Assembly: GCF_036404135.1 (NCBI RefSeq)
Contig: NZ_DASWPE010000006.1
Span: 1-64,000 of the forward strand
DNA from: Rhodopseudomonas_A sp036404135
GTDB lineage: Bacteria > Pseudomonadota > Alphaproteobacteria > Rhizobiales > Xanthobacteraceae
Length of the DNA stretch: 64,000 bases
Direction: 5' to 3'
A model generated the notes under the pieces. It searched no databases and was not told the DNA's origin. It saw nothing but the letters and a program-made list of their open reading frames with translations. Made by a program: the position numbers and the translations under genes. The first letter of the stretch is position 1. Each line of letters starts with the position of its first letter. Positions 52,231-60,636 of the stretch are shown piece after piece.

Positions 52231-53280
52231 CTACCAGGCAAGGAATAACCCGATATCACCGGGGACGCCGTCAGGAAATTCCACCACACGGGCATGCAAC
52301 GAAAACCCATGGTCGCGTAGCTCGGCCTTCCAGCGCATGAACACCTCGGCGGCCATGCCGCGCAGGGTTTCCGGCCAACTCGGATCCGGGGCATTCACCG
52401 CGCGGCCATGGTCGCTGCACACCTCGCAGGGAAACCGCAGCAACAGGTGCTCCTGCTCGCCCTTCATCGCGGTGCTGCGGGCGCCGCTCAGCATCCTTTG
52501 CCAGGCCTCCTCGGTCAGATGCTGCGCCAGGAACTTGTCGGCCTGCTGGTGATGTTTCACCTCGGCGAGGTGCTTTTCGTCATGGCGGCGGCGGTCCTCT
52601 TCCTCTTCGAAATGCAGCGCCAGATTATGAAACGCCTTGGCCGAGAAGGCGGTGTCGAGTTCCGGCGGCGGTGGCGCCGGCGGTGCGGCACGCTGGGAAA
52701 TCTCCTGCAGCCGTTGCGAGGCCGCCGGCCAGCGCGAGCCGTCCTCGAACACCGGCTCGCCCTCGTGTGCGGGCAGCGGATGCGCGAACGCCCGCACCAG
52801 ATCGGCCCGGCTGACGATGCCGACCAGCACGCCGTCGCGCAGCACCGGCACCCGCTTGATGCGTTTCGACGACAGCAATTCGGCGACTTCCGCCAGATCG
52901 GCGTCCTCGGCCACCGCGATCACCGGCGAGGTCATCACCTCGCGCGCGGTGCGCTCGGTCGAGTTGAGGAATTCCAGGTAGTCGGAGCTCAGCTCCTGGC
53001 CCTGCGACAGCATCCGCAGCCACCAGTCGCGCCCGGCCTGACGGTCAGCGTCGTTGCGCGGCATCAGATCGCCTTCGCTGACGATGCCGATCGGCCGGCC
53101 GCTGCCGTCGACCACCGGCACCGCGCTGATGCCGTGACGCAACAGCGTCTTCGCCACCTCCCGCGCCGTCTCCTCCGGCCCTACCGTCACCACCTTGGTC
53201 GACATCACCTCCCGCACCTTCACAGCCAATCTCTCGATGACCGCCGCGGCGGACGCGCGGTTTTCAAGTCCAGACGTCAT
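52231..53280 (-). CDS. Two-CBS-domain protein with novel C-terminal region
   Basis: A 349-residue protein. Residues about 22-80 and 112-170 are paired CBS domains (VREVMSTKVVTVGPEETARE, GISAVPVVDGSGRPIGIVSE; then VMTSPVIAVAEDADLAEV, RVPVLRDGVLVGIVSRADLV). After a Pro-rich linker the C-terminal part (about 215-349) holds a charged His-rich segment (EEEEDRRRHDEKHLAEVKHH) and a DUF-like end. CBS pairs sense adenosyl ligands. The target is unknown. Confidence 0.85.
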   Translation of the reverse strand: MTSGLENRASAAAVIERLAVKVREVMSTKVVTVGPEETAREVAKTLLRHGISAVPVVDGSGRPIGIVSEGDLMPRNDADRQAGRDWWLRMLSQGQELSSDYLEFLNSTERTAREVMTSPVIAVAEDADLAEVAELLSSKRIKRVPVLRDGVLVGIVSRADLVRAFAHPLPAHEGEPVFEDGSRWPAASQRLQEISQRAAPPAPPPPELDTAFSAKAFHNLALHFEEEEDRRRHDEKHLAEVKHHQQADKFLAQHLTEEAWQRMLSGARSTAMKGEQEHLLLRFPCEVCSDHGRAVNAPDPSWPETLRGMAAEVFMRWKAELRDHGFSLHARVVEFPDGVPGDIGLFLAW

Positions 53281-53617
53281 TCGCTATGTCCCGTGTTCAA
53301 GATCGCTAAATTTACGCCGCGCGTCGGCGATGCCAACGCCGCGGGTCGATGGCTCGCGGCAAAATGATCGGCGGTTGTAAAGATTTCCTACTCGCCGCGG
53401 CGACGGCTGGATGAATTTCAGCTTTGCATGGCCGCGGCGCGGCTGCGTCCCTCCGCCGGAGGCGACCTAGTAGATCCCCGGTGATGCAAGGATGTCGCGA
53501 TCGGCACGCAAATACAATCTATGAGCGATTTCGCGCGGTGCTTCGCCGGGGCCGTGCTCTGGTTCGACTATTGCGCTCCCGATTGATTCGGGCCGCCACG
53601 ATAGCAATGGAGCCCGG
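53281..53617. other. Divergent gap before the outer-membrane protein gene
   Basis: No gene is supported in this 337-base stretch. It holds the promoters of the CBS gene (minus) and the OMP gene (plus). A small perfect palindrome CCTCCGCCGGAGG lies at 53450-53462. Confidence 0.45.
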
Positions 53618-54835
53618 ATGATGACGCGTTTTACCAAGCCTGCGTTGCTGGTCGGCCTGGCGCTGACCGCCGTCACGCTGCCGCAGATCGCCGACGCCGC
53701 CACCGCGGAAGAGCAGATCACCGCCCGCCTCAACGCGCTGGAGAAGGAAAACGCCGGGCTGCGCGCCCGGCTCAACCGGCTCGAGACCACGACGACCGCA
53801 AGGCCGCCGGCCGCCGGCGCGGGGTCCAATGCGGCGCTGGCGGCGCTGCCGGCGCGCGCCAACGAGCCGTACACCAAGGCCCCGATCGCAATCATCCACC
53901 CCGCCCCGCCGCAAGCCTTCGAGCTCTCGGGCTCGCTCTTGTTCCTGCAATCGGCCAGCGGCAACATGGAATACGCCACGCTGATCAATCCGCTGCCGGT
54001 GGTGTCGCCGCATTGGAACAATCAGTCGCTGGCCCCCGACTTCGCCGCCACCTTCGATCTCGGCGCCCGCTACATGAACGGCGCCAACGACATGGCCGTG
54101 CAGTGGACGCATCTGAAAGCCACCACCAACGCCTCGTTCCAGGGCACGCCGGATCAGATGGTCGGTCCTCCCTACCTGATCGGCCCGGAGTCGGCGCTGT
54201 ACAAGGTCGGCCGCGGCTCGCTGCAGAGCGAATTCGATTCGGTCAAAATGGACGCCGGACATACGTTCTGCGTCGACTGCGATTTCCAGATGCGCGCGTT
54301 CGGCGGCGTCGAGTTCGCCCGCATCGGCCAGGATCTCACCGGAACGGCGGAAACCCGCGACGCTAGCGCGTCGAGCTCCTACACCAATCATTCGAAGTTC
54401 ACCGGCGCCGGCCCGCGGGTCGGCGTCAAGGGCCAGTACTCGCTGGGAAGCTTCGACTTCTCCGGCGAAATCGGCGGCGCGGCGCTGATCGGCACTACGC
54501 AGAGCCGGGTCGACTACCTCACCGTCAAGCCGGCGCTGGCGCAGCCGACCGTGCAATATCTGGCCTCGCCGAATGCGACGCGGGTGATCCCCAGCGTCAA
54601 CGCCCGGCTCGCCACCGCGTATAATTTTGCGCCGACCGCCTACGGCCTCTTCAAGATCGAGGTCGGTTATCAGGCGGCGGTGTATTTCGACGCGATCGGC
54701 GAATACGCCGTGACCCAGGTGCCGACCTCGCTGGTGCTGCCGCCGAACGGCGTCTATCTCGCCACCGCGCAGCATCTGACCAGCAACTTCACCACCCACG
54801 GCCCGTTCATGACCGCGAAGTGGCAGTTCCAGTAG
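53618..54835 (+). CDS. Lpg1974-type outer-membrane beta-barrel protein
   Basis: A 405-residue secreted protein. The signal peptide (ALLVGLALTAVTLPQIADAA) is followed by a coiled-coil (ITARLNALEKENAGLRARLN). The barrel resembles Lpg1974 major OMPs: LSGSLLFLQSASGNMEYAT near 105-123 and a C-terminal strand ending MTAKWQFQ, with a terminal aromatic pattern expected for BAM recognition. It probably forms a pore of unknown specificity. Confidence 0.8.
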   Translation: MMTRFTKPALLVGLALTAVTLPQIADAATAEEQITARLNALEKENAGLRARLNRLETTTTARPPAAGAGSNAALAALPARANEPYTKAPIAIIHPAPPQAFELSGSLLFLQSASGNMEYATLINPLPVVSPHWNNQSLAPDFAATFDLGARYMNGANDMAVQWTHLKATTNASFQGTPDQMVGPPYLIGPESALYKVGRGSLQSEFDSVKMDAGHTFCVDCDFQMRAFGGVEFARIGQDLTGTAETRDASASSSYTNHSKFTGAGPRVGVKGQYSLGSFDFSGEIGGAALIGTTQSRVDYLTVKPALAQPTVQYLASPNATRVIPSVNARLATAYNFAPTAYGLFKIEVGYQAAVYFDAIGEYAVTQVPTSLVLPPNGVYLATAQHLTSNFTTHGPFMTAKWQFQ

Positions 54836-55235
54836 CAGGCTGTCTCGCGCACTGACTTCACCTCTCCCCGCTTGCGGGGAGAGGTCGACCCGGCGTAGCG
54901 CAGCGAAGCCGGGTCGGGTGAGGGGGCGCCTCAGCATCACGCGGCGCCCCCTCACCCGGCGCGACAAGCTGCGCTTGTCTCGCCACCCTCTCCCCGCAAG
55001 CGGGGTGAGGGAAGCTGCGGCGCCGCTTCGATCAGCAGCGCCATTGCGATCAGCAGTGACACTTCGTATGCGACGTCGACTGCGCACCAGCGTCGGATTC
55101 GCGGCAAACTGATATCGCCGACCGCATTATTGCGCGAAGCGTCCCGCTTGCTCCCATCAAGCGATCGATGACACAGTTGCCGCGCGGCGCCGCGCTCGCA
55201 ACGTCGCTTGGTCATCCCTCTCCCATGAGCCCGCC
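54836..55235. other. Gap of 400 bases dominated by a palindromic repeat
   Basis: The repeat at 54861-55010 fills the first part. The remainder (55011-55235) shows no gene, RNA or terminator that I can support; it should contain the promoter of the membrane-protein gene at 55236. Confidence 0.5.
54861..55010. repeat. Palindromic intergenic repeat, family C (copy 2, diverged)
   Basis: The left hairpin CCTCTCCCCGC-TT-GCGGGGAGAGG and right part CCTCTCCCCGCAAGCGGGGTGAGG flank inner inverted segments, including GGGTGAGGGGGCGCC and GGCGCCCCCTCACCC. It is of the same design as the element at 9568 but with different spacer sequence. Confidence 0.75.
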
Positions 55236-55796
55236 ATGCTGAAGCGTATCACCGCCTGGCTTGCCGACTACGCCGCCAACGACGATCCGCTCGCCGCGGC
55301 CGGCAATGTCATAGCGCTGGTGCTCGCCGGCAACCAGCCGTTCTATCCGCTCTATGTGGTGCTGGTGGCAGGCGGAGGCGGCCTGCCGTGGGTGCTGCTG
55401 ACCATGATCTCGCTGCCGTTCTTTTTCAGCGTGCCGGCGCTGGCGCGGCGTCATCCGCGGCTCGGCCGGGTGGCGCTGGCGCTGATCACCACGATCAATA
55501 CGGTGTTTTGCAGCTGGATGCTCGGCGAGCCGTCGGGGACCGAACTGTTCCTGCTGCCCTGCGCGGCGCTGGCCGCCCTGCTGTTCTGGCCGAGCGAGCG
55601 GCTCGTGATGCTGCCCTTGGCCAGTCTGCCGGTACTGGCGTTCTGGCTGTTGCACGGCCGCTACGGCGCGCCGCCGCATCTGTATTCGAAGGAAGCCTAT
55701 CGCGCGCTGCTGACCATGAACGCGGTGAGCGCCGGCACCGTCTCGATCTTTCTCGGCATCGTGTTTTCGCGGCTGTACGCGGCGCCGAAGCCGTAG
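55236..55796 (+). CDS. Hypothetical multi-pass membrane protein
   Basis: A 186-residue protein with about five or six hydrophobic segments, from PLYVVLVAGGGGLPWVLLTM to SAGTVSIFLGIVFSRLY. I do not recognise a family. The layout resembles the membrane module that precedes cyclase or kinase domains in some rhizobial proteins, but no such domain follows. It stands alone next to mosA, convergent with it. Confidence 0.65.
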   Translation: MLKRITAWLADYAANDDPLAAAGNVIALVLAGNQPFYPLYVVLVAGGGGLPWVLLTMISLPFFFSVPALARRHPRLGRVALALITTINTVFCSWMLGEPSGTELFLLPCAALAALLFWPSERLVMLPLASLPVLAFWLLHGRYGAPPHLYSKEAYRALLTMNAVSAGTVSIFLGIVFSRLYAAPKP

Positions 55797-55817
55797 TTCC
55801 ACGCCATTTAGTCTGCA

Positions 55818-55854
55818 CAAAACAACAACACCACCGGCGGACCGCCGATGGTGT
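55818..55854 (-). terminator. Intrinsic terminator of mosBA
   Basis: On the minus strand ACACCATCGGCGG pairs with CCGCCGGTGGTGT with one G-T-type mismatch, and TGTTGTTTTG follows. It starts about 35 bases after the mosA stop. Confidence 0.65.
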
Positions 55855-55887
55855 CGCTGATGTCACGCGCAGTCTGGTGCCCCGCGC

Positions 55888-56715
55888 TCAGGCCGAGCGG
55901 GCGCCGGTGCGGATGATGGTGCCGACGTGCTCGCCGCGCAGCGCGGCGATGAGCCGGCCCGGCACCAGCCCGTTCACCACCTGCACGCGCTCGATATGGC
56001 GCGCATTGGCCATCACGTCGAGCATCGCGCGGTCGAGCGGCAGCGTGCCCTTGTGCTTGGCCAGTTCGGCGGCGCTGACGTCGCGCAGCAGCTCCGCCGT
56101 TTTGCCGTCGGGGCCGTTCGGATCGGTCGAGTACACGCCGTCGACGTCCTCGACGATGGTGAGCCCTGCGGCGCCCAGCGCATCGGCGACCAGGAACGCG
56201 CCGGTGTCGGCACGATGCGGCGGGATCCGCGAGCCGGTGAACTCGTGATGGTGATAGGGCGGAAAGCCGCTGCCGACCACCGCGCGGGCGGCGGACAGAT
56301 GGATCGCAAGCTGGCTGGCGATGGTCGGGTGCTCGACGTAGGAGACGCCTTCCGGTGCCAGCAGCGACGCCAGGATATGACCGTTCTGCCCGGCCTCGCT
56401 GGCGGCGAGCGGGGCGAGCGAGCCGACCGGCAGGCCGAGATCGAGGCCGACGCCGTAGACGTGGCGGGCGCGGATGCCGGCGCCGGTCAGGATCAGCAGC
56501 CGATGCTCGGGCAGCAATTGGCGCAGCTCCTCGACGATCGGCAGGATCGCGTCGCGGCCGCGGTCCATGATCGAAGCGCCGCCGATCTTGACGACCTGCA
56601 GCCAAGGCAACAGCCGGATCGGGCGGACGCCGGCGACCGGACGGGTGAGATCGCTGTCGAGCAGAGTCTGGCGCGCGAGCGGCGAGGCGACGTCTTTGAT
56701 GGTGGTGGTGGCCAT
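55888..56715 (-). CDS. mosA: Molybdenum storage protein, alpha subunit
   Basis: A 275-residue member of the amino-acid-kinase fold, closely like Azotobacter vinelandii MosA. SPLARQTLLDSDLTRPVAG and VRPIRLLPWLQVVKIGG are near-identical to what I recall of that subunit. LTGAGIRARHVYGVGLDLGL and PPYHHHEFTGSRIPPHRADT (His cluster near 150-153) follow. With MosB it forms a cage that binds polyoxomolybdate clusters in an ATP-dependent way and supplies Mo, typically for nitrogenase. It is 13 bases downstream of mosB. Confidence 0.93.
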   Translation of the reverse strand: MATTTIKDVASPLARQTLLDSDLTRPVAGVRPIRLLPWLQVVKIGGASIMDRGRDAILPIVEELRQLLPEHRLLILTGAGIRARHVYGVGLDLGLPVGSLAPLAASEAGQNGHILASLLAPEGVSYVEHPTIASQLAIHLSAARAVVGSGFPPYHHHEFTGSRIPPHRADTGAFLVADALGAAGLTIVEDVDGVYSTDPNGPDGKTAELLRDVSAAELAKHKGTLPLDRAMLDVMANARHIERVQVVNGLVPGRLIAALRGEHVGTIIRTGARSA

Positions 56716-56728
56716 GTCGATGGTCCTC

Positions 56729-57541
56729 TCAGCTCGCGGTGATGATGGTGCCGACGTGCTCGCCGGCGAGCGCGCGGGTCAGATTGCCCGGCACCAGCCC
56801 GTTGACGATCTGCACCTGATGGATGTGACGCGCCTGGTCGAGCAGGTCGAGCACCGGAAACTCCAGGATCGAATCCTGCAGCCCCTTGGCCTTCATCTCG
56901 GCCACCGAGATCTTCGGAATGAAAGTGGCGTTCTTCGAGGTCTTGGGATTGGCGGTGAACAGGCCGTCTTCGTCCTTCACATAGATCATCGCCTTGCAGC
57001 CGAACTGTTCGGCGACCAGGAAGCAGCCGGCGTCGGTGCGATACGGCGGGATCACCCCGTCAACGGCCGGACGCATCCACAACCCGTAGGGCGGCATGCC
57101 GGAAAACACCACGGCGTGCACTTCGGCGAGAAACAGCGGCACCGAGGACAGTCCGGCGCCGTCGACCGCGGAAATGCCGTGCTTGGCGAGCAACTGCCCG
57201 AGCATCGCGGCGTTCTGGTCGGCGACCGAGGCGCCGAGCTGCGACAGCACGCCGGCCGGCAGGTTGAGCCCGGCGGCGATCGAGTAGAGATGGCGGGCGC
57301 GGGTGCCGGCGCCGGTGCCGATCAACAGCTTGTGGGCCTTGCGGACGGCGACGATCTCCTCGACCAGCGGATAGACCGCGGCGCGGCCGCGATCGATCAC
57401 GCTCTGGCCGCCGATCTTGATCACGGTGGCGTCGGGCAGTATCCGGAAGTCTTCCGCCGCCTCGGTCGCCGCCAGCAACTGGGCATCGGTCAGCGAACGT
57501 TGCATGAGGAGCTCCTTGAGCTCCACCGTCGTATTGGCCAT
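56729..57541 (-). CDS. mosB: Molybdenum storage protein, beta subunit
   Basis: A 270-residue partner of MosA. ELLMQRSLTDAQLLAATEAA at the N-terminus, VIKIGGQSVIDRGRAAVYPL, LIGTGAGTRARHLYSIAAGL and SGMPPYGLWMRPAVDGVIPP match A. vinelandii MosB. Both subunits share the UMP-kinase-like fold with a nucleotide site. Here mosB precedes mosA. The minus-strand transcript starts upstream in a region with a Mo-box-like palindrome at 57790. Confidence 0.94.
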   Translation of the reverse strand: MANTTVELKELLMQRSLTDAQLLAATEAAEDFRILPDATVIKIGGQSVIDRGRAAVYPLVEEIVAVRKAHKLLIGTGAGTRARHLYSIAAGLNLPAGVLSQLGASVADQNAAMLGQLLAKHGISAVDGAGLSSVPLFLAEVHAVVFSGMPPYGLWMRPAVDGVIPPYRTDAGCFLVAEQFGCKAMIYVKDEDGLFTANPKTSKNATFIPKISVAEMKAKGLQDSILEFPVLDLLDQARHIHQVQIVNGLVPGNLTRALAGEHVGTIITAS

Positions 57542-57789
57542 GAAGTCACTTCCTTTCGTGTTCTGATGCGCGTCGACGCGTCTCGGGGGACCCGTGGCCC
57601 CTCAAGAGTGCTCACTCCCGTTGATTTATTGGGAAGGCCGAGGGCAGAGCCGATCCTGACGCGGGCCAGATGGATAGCCTAGCCGGGCTGGCCGATATCC
57701 TCGTTCCAATACGTGGGAACCACCGATAATTTGCGCCGTCGTCATCGCCGCGTCAACTGGCGTGATAAAATGTTCTTTATTTTTCAATA

Positions 57790-57814
57790 CGTTATATAGG
57801 CGGGGGTGATAACG
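57790..57814. promoter_or_regulatory. Candidate ModE/Mo-box palindrome upstream of mosBA
   Basis: CGTTATAT-N9-TGATAACG contains perfect CGTTAT/ATAACG arms. It resembles the E. coli modA operator, whose halves I recall as CGTTATAT and ACATAACG separated by eight bases. A molybdate-responsive ModE-type regulator acting on molybdenum storage genes would make biological sense. It is about 250 bases upstream of mosB and also near the higBA promoter. Confidence 0.5.
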
Positions 57815-57923
57815 CTGGGCGGCTTCGGCGGGCGCCCGCGACCCGGCCGCCGCGTGACCGCGGCACCACCTTCGCCGGCCGTGTCGCAGCCCGCTGGCGA
57901 TCGGCCGAGACTCACTCCGCATC

Positions 57924-57974
57924 GTATCTCGTCGAGATACCAAGATCTTGCGGATCGTATCCCGGCGCGATACG
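57924..57974. promoter_or_regulatory. Two palindromes upstream of higBA
   Basis: GTATCTCGTCGAGATAC (57924-57940) is a perfect palindrome around one base. CGTATC-N7-GATACG (57956-57974) is a second, sharing the GTATC half-site and ending eight bases before the higB start. Paired operators are the usual target of a HigA antitoxin that autoregulates its operon. Confidence 0.65.
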
Positions 57975-57981
57975 TTGGTGC

Positions 57982-58266
57982 ATGATCAGGAGCTTCAGGG
58001 GCAAATTCGCCGAGCCGATCCTTCACGGCCGTCGCAGTCCGAAGGGTTTCCCGGCAAACCTGGTCCGGGTCGCTCGGCGAAAACTGATCATGGTGGACGC
58101 CGCTGCTTTTCTCGAGGCGCTGAGCTCGCCTCCTGGCAACCGGCTCGAAGCTCTGAAGGGCGATCTGGCCGGCAAGTACTCGATCCGCATCAACGATCAA
58201 TGGCGGATCGTGTTCAGATGGACCGATGCGGGGCCCGAGGACGTGGAAATATTGGACTATCACTAG
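57982..58266 (+). CDS. higB: HigB-family toxin (RelE/ParE superfamily)
   Basis: A 94-residue toxin. RSFRGKFAEPILHGR, PANLVRVARRKLIMVDAA, PPGNRLEALKGDLAGKYSIR and INDQWRIVFRW are the conserved HigB blocks; the C-terminus EILDYH ends as in the family. These toxins cleave mRNA on the ribosome. Toxin precedes antitoxin, the normal higBA order. The antitoxin begins 68 bases downstream. Confidence 0.93.
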   Translation: MIRSFRGKFAEPILHGRRSPKGFPANLVRVARRKLIMVDAAAFLEALSSPPGNRLEALKGDLAGKYSIRINDQWRIVFRWTDAGPEDVEILDYH

Positions 58267-58334
58267 GGCAGATCGCAAAGACTGGCTGCCGGTTTCGTTC
58301 AGGCTGGCGGAATGTCCCGAACAGGAGTTCGCAA

Positions 58335-58631
58335 ATGGTCAAGAAACTTCCGCCGGTTCACCCCGGCGAAATCCTGCGGGAAGAATTTCTCGTTCCGCTT
58401 AAGCTGACGCCTTACGCGGTTGCCGCGGCGCTGAACGTGCCGCGGACCCGGATCGAACGCATTGCGCGCGAAGAAAAGCCGGTAACGGCCGACACTGCGC
58501 TGCGGCTCGGCAAGTTCTTCAAGACCGGCGGCGCTTTCTGGATGAACATTCAGGCACGCTTCGATCTCGAAACCGCCGAAGACCTGCTGGCGCCGCAGAT
58601 CAAGAAGATCGCGGCCTATGAGGCGGCGTGA
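58335..58631 (+). CDS. higA: HigA-family antitoxin (XRE-type)
   Basis: A 98-residue helix-turn-helix antitoxin. PPVHPGEILREEFLVPLKLT is the standard HigA N-terminus. The HTH reads PYAVAAALNVPRTRIERIAR, and FFKTGGAFWMNIQARFDLE follows. It neutralises HigB and represses the operon through the palindromes at 57924-57974. The ATG at 58335 has ACAGGAG nine bases upstream. Confidence 0.93.
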   Translation: MVKKLPPVHPGEILREEFLVPLKLTPYAVAAALNVPRTRIERIAREEKPVTADTALRLGKFFKTGGAFWMNIQARFDLETAEDLLAPQIKKIAAYEAA

Positions 58632-58791
58632 GAGCGATCGGACTGCCGGCTCCGCTCAGGCCCGTTCAGAGCGCAACGGCGAAGGCCTGTGTAGAGACCG
58701 AAACCGCGCGGGCCGTCGTGAAGGCCCCAGCACCGCGATCCGGTCGCGGACAATCCGCACCCAGTGCAATTCTGTTGGGAACAAGACGACT

Positions 58792-58866
58792 TGGCGCTCC
58801 CTAGGAGAATCGAACTCCTGTTTTCGCCGTGAGAGGGCGACGTCCTAACCGCTAGACGAAGGGAGC
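58792..58866 (-). tRNA. tRNA-Glu(CTC)
   Basis: On the minus strand the acceptor arm GCTCCCT pairs with AGGGAGC, followed by G and encoded CCA. The anticodon stem TCGCC/GGCGA closes the loop CTCTCAC, giving anticodon CTC. The T arm has GAGTTCGATTCTC. The length of 75 with CCA is normal. Confidence 0.94.
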
Positions 58867-59036
58867 AGCGCGAGCAGTGAATAGCCTCGAAACCGCGGCT
58901 CCGCAAGATGGCGATGTGGTTTGGCGGCAGTTTGCGGCGCGCCCGCCGGCCGCGCTTCGCGGCCGCACACGGTGCCGGTGCGCCGGGCCAGATCTCGGTG
59001 ACGGCGCGCCCGATGACGCGCCGTGGCCGGCGCGCG

Positions 59037-59369
59037 CTACGGCTCGCTGGCGAAGCTGAGCCGGCCGGCCGGCTTCAGCGTCTTGGCGTCGAAGCTGCGG
59101 ATCTCCACCGCGCCCGCGACCTCCAGCGTCACCAGCAGCCGGTCGCCGGCGACCGCGGTGGACAGCACTCGGGCGCCCTTCGGCAGCGTCGCCGTGGTAT
59201 CGGTGGCCACCACGCTTCCCTCGGCGCGGAAAAGACGGTAGCCGATGGCGATCAGCACGGCGGCCACCGCCAGCGCCGTGGTCAGGCCCGCAATCAGCAT
59301 CAGGCGACGCACCCGCGCAAACAGCGCGGCCTGTTCGGGGGTCGGTTCGGGCGCAACAGTTTCGGTCAT
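59037..59369 (-). CDS. Hypothetical single-pass membrane protein
   Basis: A 110-residue protein. A short cytoplasmic N-terminus with EQAALFARVRRL precedes one membrane segment (MLIAGLTTALAVAAVLIAIG) and a periplasmic beta-rich part (ARVLSTAVAGDRLLVTLEVA then EIRSFDAKTLKPAGRL) that looks like a single beta-propeller-type blade repeat. Function unknown. Its ATG shares the word CATG with the divergent pseudouridine synthase gene. Confidence 0.7.
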   Translation of the reverse strand: MTETVAPEPTPEQAALFARVRRLMLIAGLTTALAVAAVLIAIGYRLFRAEGSVVATDTTATLPKGARVLSTAVAGDRLLVTLEVAGAVEIRSFDAKTLKPAGRLSFASEP

Positions 59370-60420
59370 GCAAGGCTCAATCTTGGAAAACCCGTCGGAC
59401 AACAAAGCTCGGTTGCTGGAAGTCACCGTCGCCGGCGACGAGGGTGCGGTCCGGCTCGACCGCGTGCTGGCGCTGCGCGCGCCGGAGCTGTCGCGGTCGC
59501 GGCTGAAGGCACTGATCCTTGCCGGCCAGGTCCGGTTGCGCTCCGCCGACGCCAGTGCCGCCGAACCGACCCCGCTTCGCGATCCCGCTTATCATGTCGA
59601 GGCCGGCGATACGATCACAATCGACGTGCCGCCGGCGGTCGCCGCCCTACCCGCCGGCGAGGCGATCGCGCTCGATATCGTCTTTGAGGACGACGACATC
59701 ATCGTCATCGACAAGCCGAAAGGCCTGGTGGTGCATCCCGCCGCCGGCCACGAGACCGGCACCCTGGTCAACGCGCTGATCGCGCATTGCGGCAGCAGCC
59801 TGTCCGGAATCGGCGGGGTGAAGCGGCCGGGCATCGTGCACCGGCTCGACAAGGACACCACCGGCCTGATGGTGGCGGCGAAGAACGACCGCGCCCATAA
59901 ATCCTTGAGCGAGCAGTTCGCCGACCATGGCCGCACCGGGGCGCTGCGCCGCGGCTATATGGCCTTTGTCTGGGGGGTGCCGAACCGGCTGTCCGGCACC
60001 GTCGACGCGCCGATCGACCGCCACCCGTTTGCCCGCGAAAAGATGGCGGTGCGCGACGGCGGCCGGCAGGCCATCACCCATTGGGACGTCGAGGACACCT
60101 TCCTGGGCCGCGACGGCAAGCCGATCGCCGCGCTGATCGCCTGCCAGCTGGAGACCGGCCGCACCCATCAGATCCGGGTACATCTGGCCCATATCGGCCA
60201 CCCGCTGCTCGGCGACGGCGTCTATGGCCCGCACTTCAAGACCAAGGCCAACGCGCTTGGTCTGCCCGCGCAGGCGGCGCTCACCGCGTTGGGGCGGCAG
60301 GCGTTGCACGCCTATCTCCTGGTACTTGAGCACCCGAGTTCCGGGGAGATTTTGCAATGGAACTCGGAGCTGCCGGCCGATCTTTCCTTGTTGCGAACCG
60401 CTCTAAAAGCGACGGAATGA
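59368..60420 (+). CDS. rluD: RluA-family pseudouridine synthase, probable RluD
   Basis: A 350-residue rRNA pseudouridine synthase. An N-terminal S4-like domain (VRLDRVLALRAPELSRSRLK, about 28-47) precedes the catalytic domain: IVIDKPKGLVVHPAAGHETG and GIVHRLDKDTTGLMVAAKN with the catalytic Asp in HRLD. QLETGRTHQIRVHLAHIGHPLLGD and RQALHAYLLVLEHP follow. RluD modifies the helix 69 loop of 23S rRNA. The ATG at 59368 is the only strong start; a downstream TTG is possible. rpoH follows on the same strand. Confidence 0.93.
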   Translation: MQGSILENPSDNKARLLEVTVAGDEGAVRLDRVLALRAPELSRSRLKALILAGQVRLRSADASAAEPTPLRDPAYHVEAGDTITIDVPPAVAALPAGEAIALDIVFEDDDIIVIDKPKGLVVHPAAGHETGTLVNALIAHCGSSLSGIGGVKRPGIVHRLDKDTTGLMVAAKNDRAHKSLSEQFADHGRTGALRRGYMAFVWGVPNRLSGTVDAPIDRHPFAREKMAVRDGGRQAITHWDVEDTFLGRDGKPIAALIACQLETGRTHQIRVHLAHIGHPLLGDGVYGPHFKTKANALGLPAQAALTALGRQALHAYLLVLEHPSSGEILQWNSELPADLSLLRTALKATE

Positions 60421-60636
60421 CGCAGGCAGTTCGGGAAACGTTAAATACGTCAGCGACTTAACCAAGCGTCACGGCGACGTGAGAGGGCTTCTCCTTCCAA
60501 AGACGAAGAATTTTTGTGTATATTGCAGGTGCGTTGGATGTCCCAGCGCGGAACATCGCAGCCCGGTCGGCTTTAGCACAGCGGCCGTCTGCCTGGCCCG
60601 CCGATGTCGGGGGCCTGAACCACTGGAGGGCGCTCA

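Larger units (their letters stand above)
57542..57981. promoter_or_regulatory. Divergent regulatory region of mosBA and higBA
   Basis: These 440 bases hold no gene. The mosB-proximal part has a possible minus-strand promoter (TTGACG at 57756-57751 and AATTAT near 57732-57727). A Mo-box-like palindrome is at 57790-57814 and two higBA palindromes are at 57924-57974. Confidence 0.5.
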
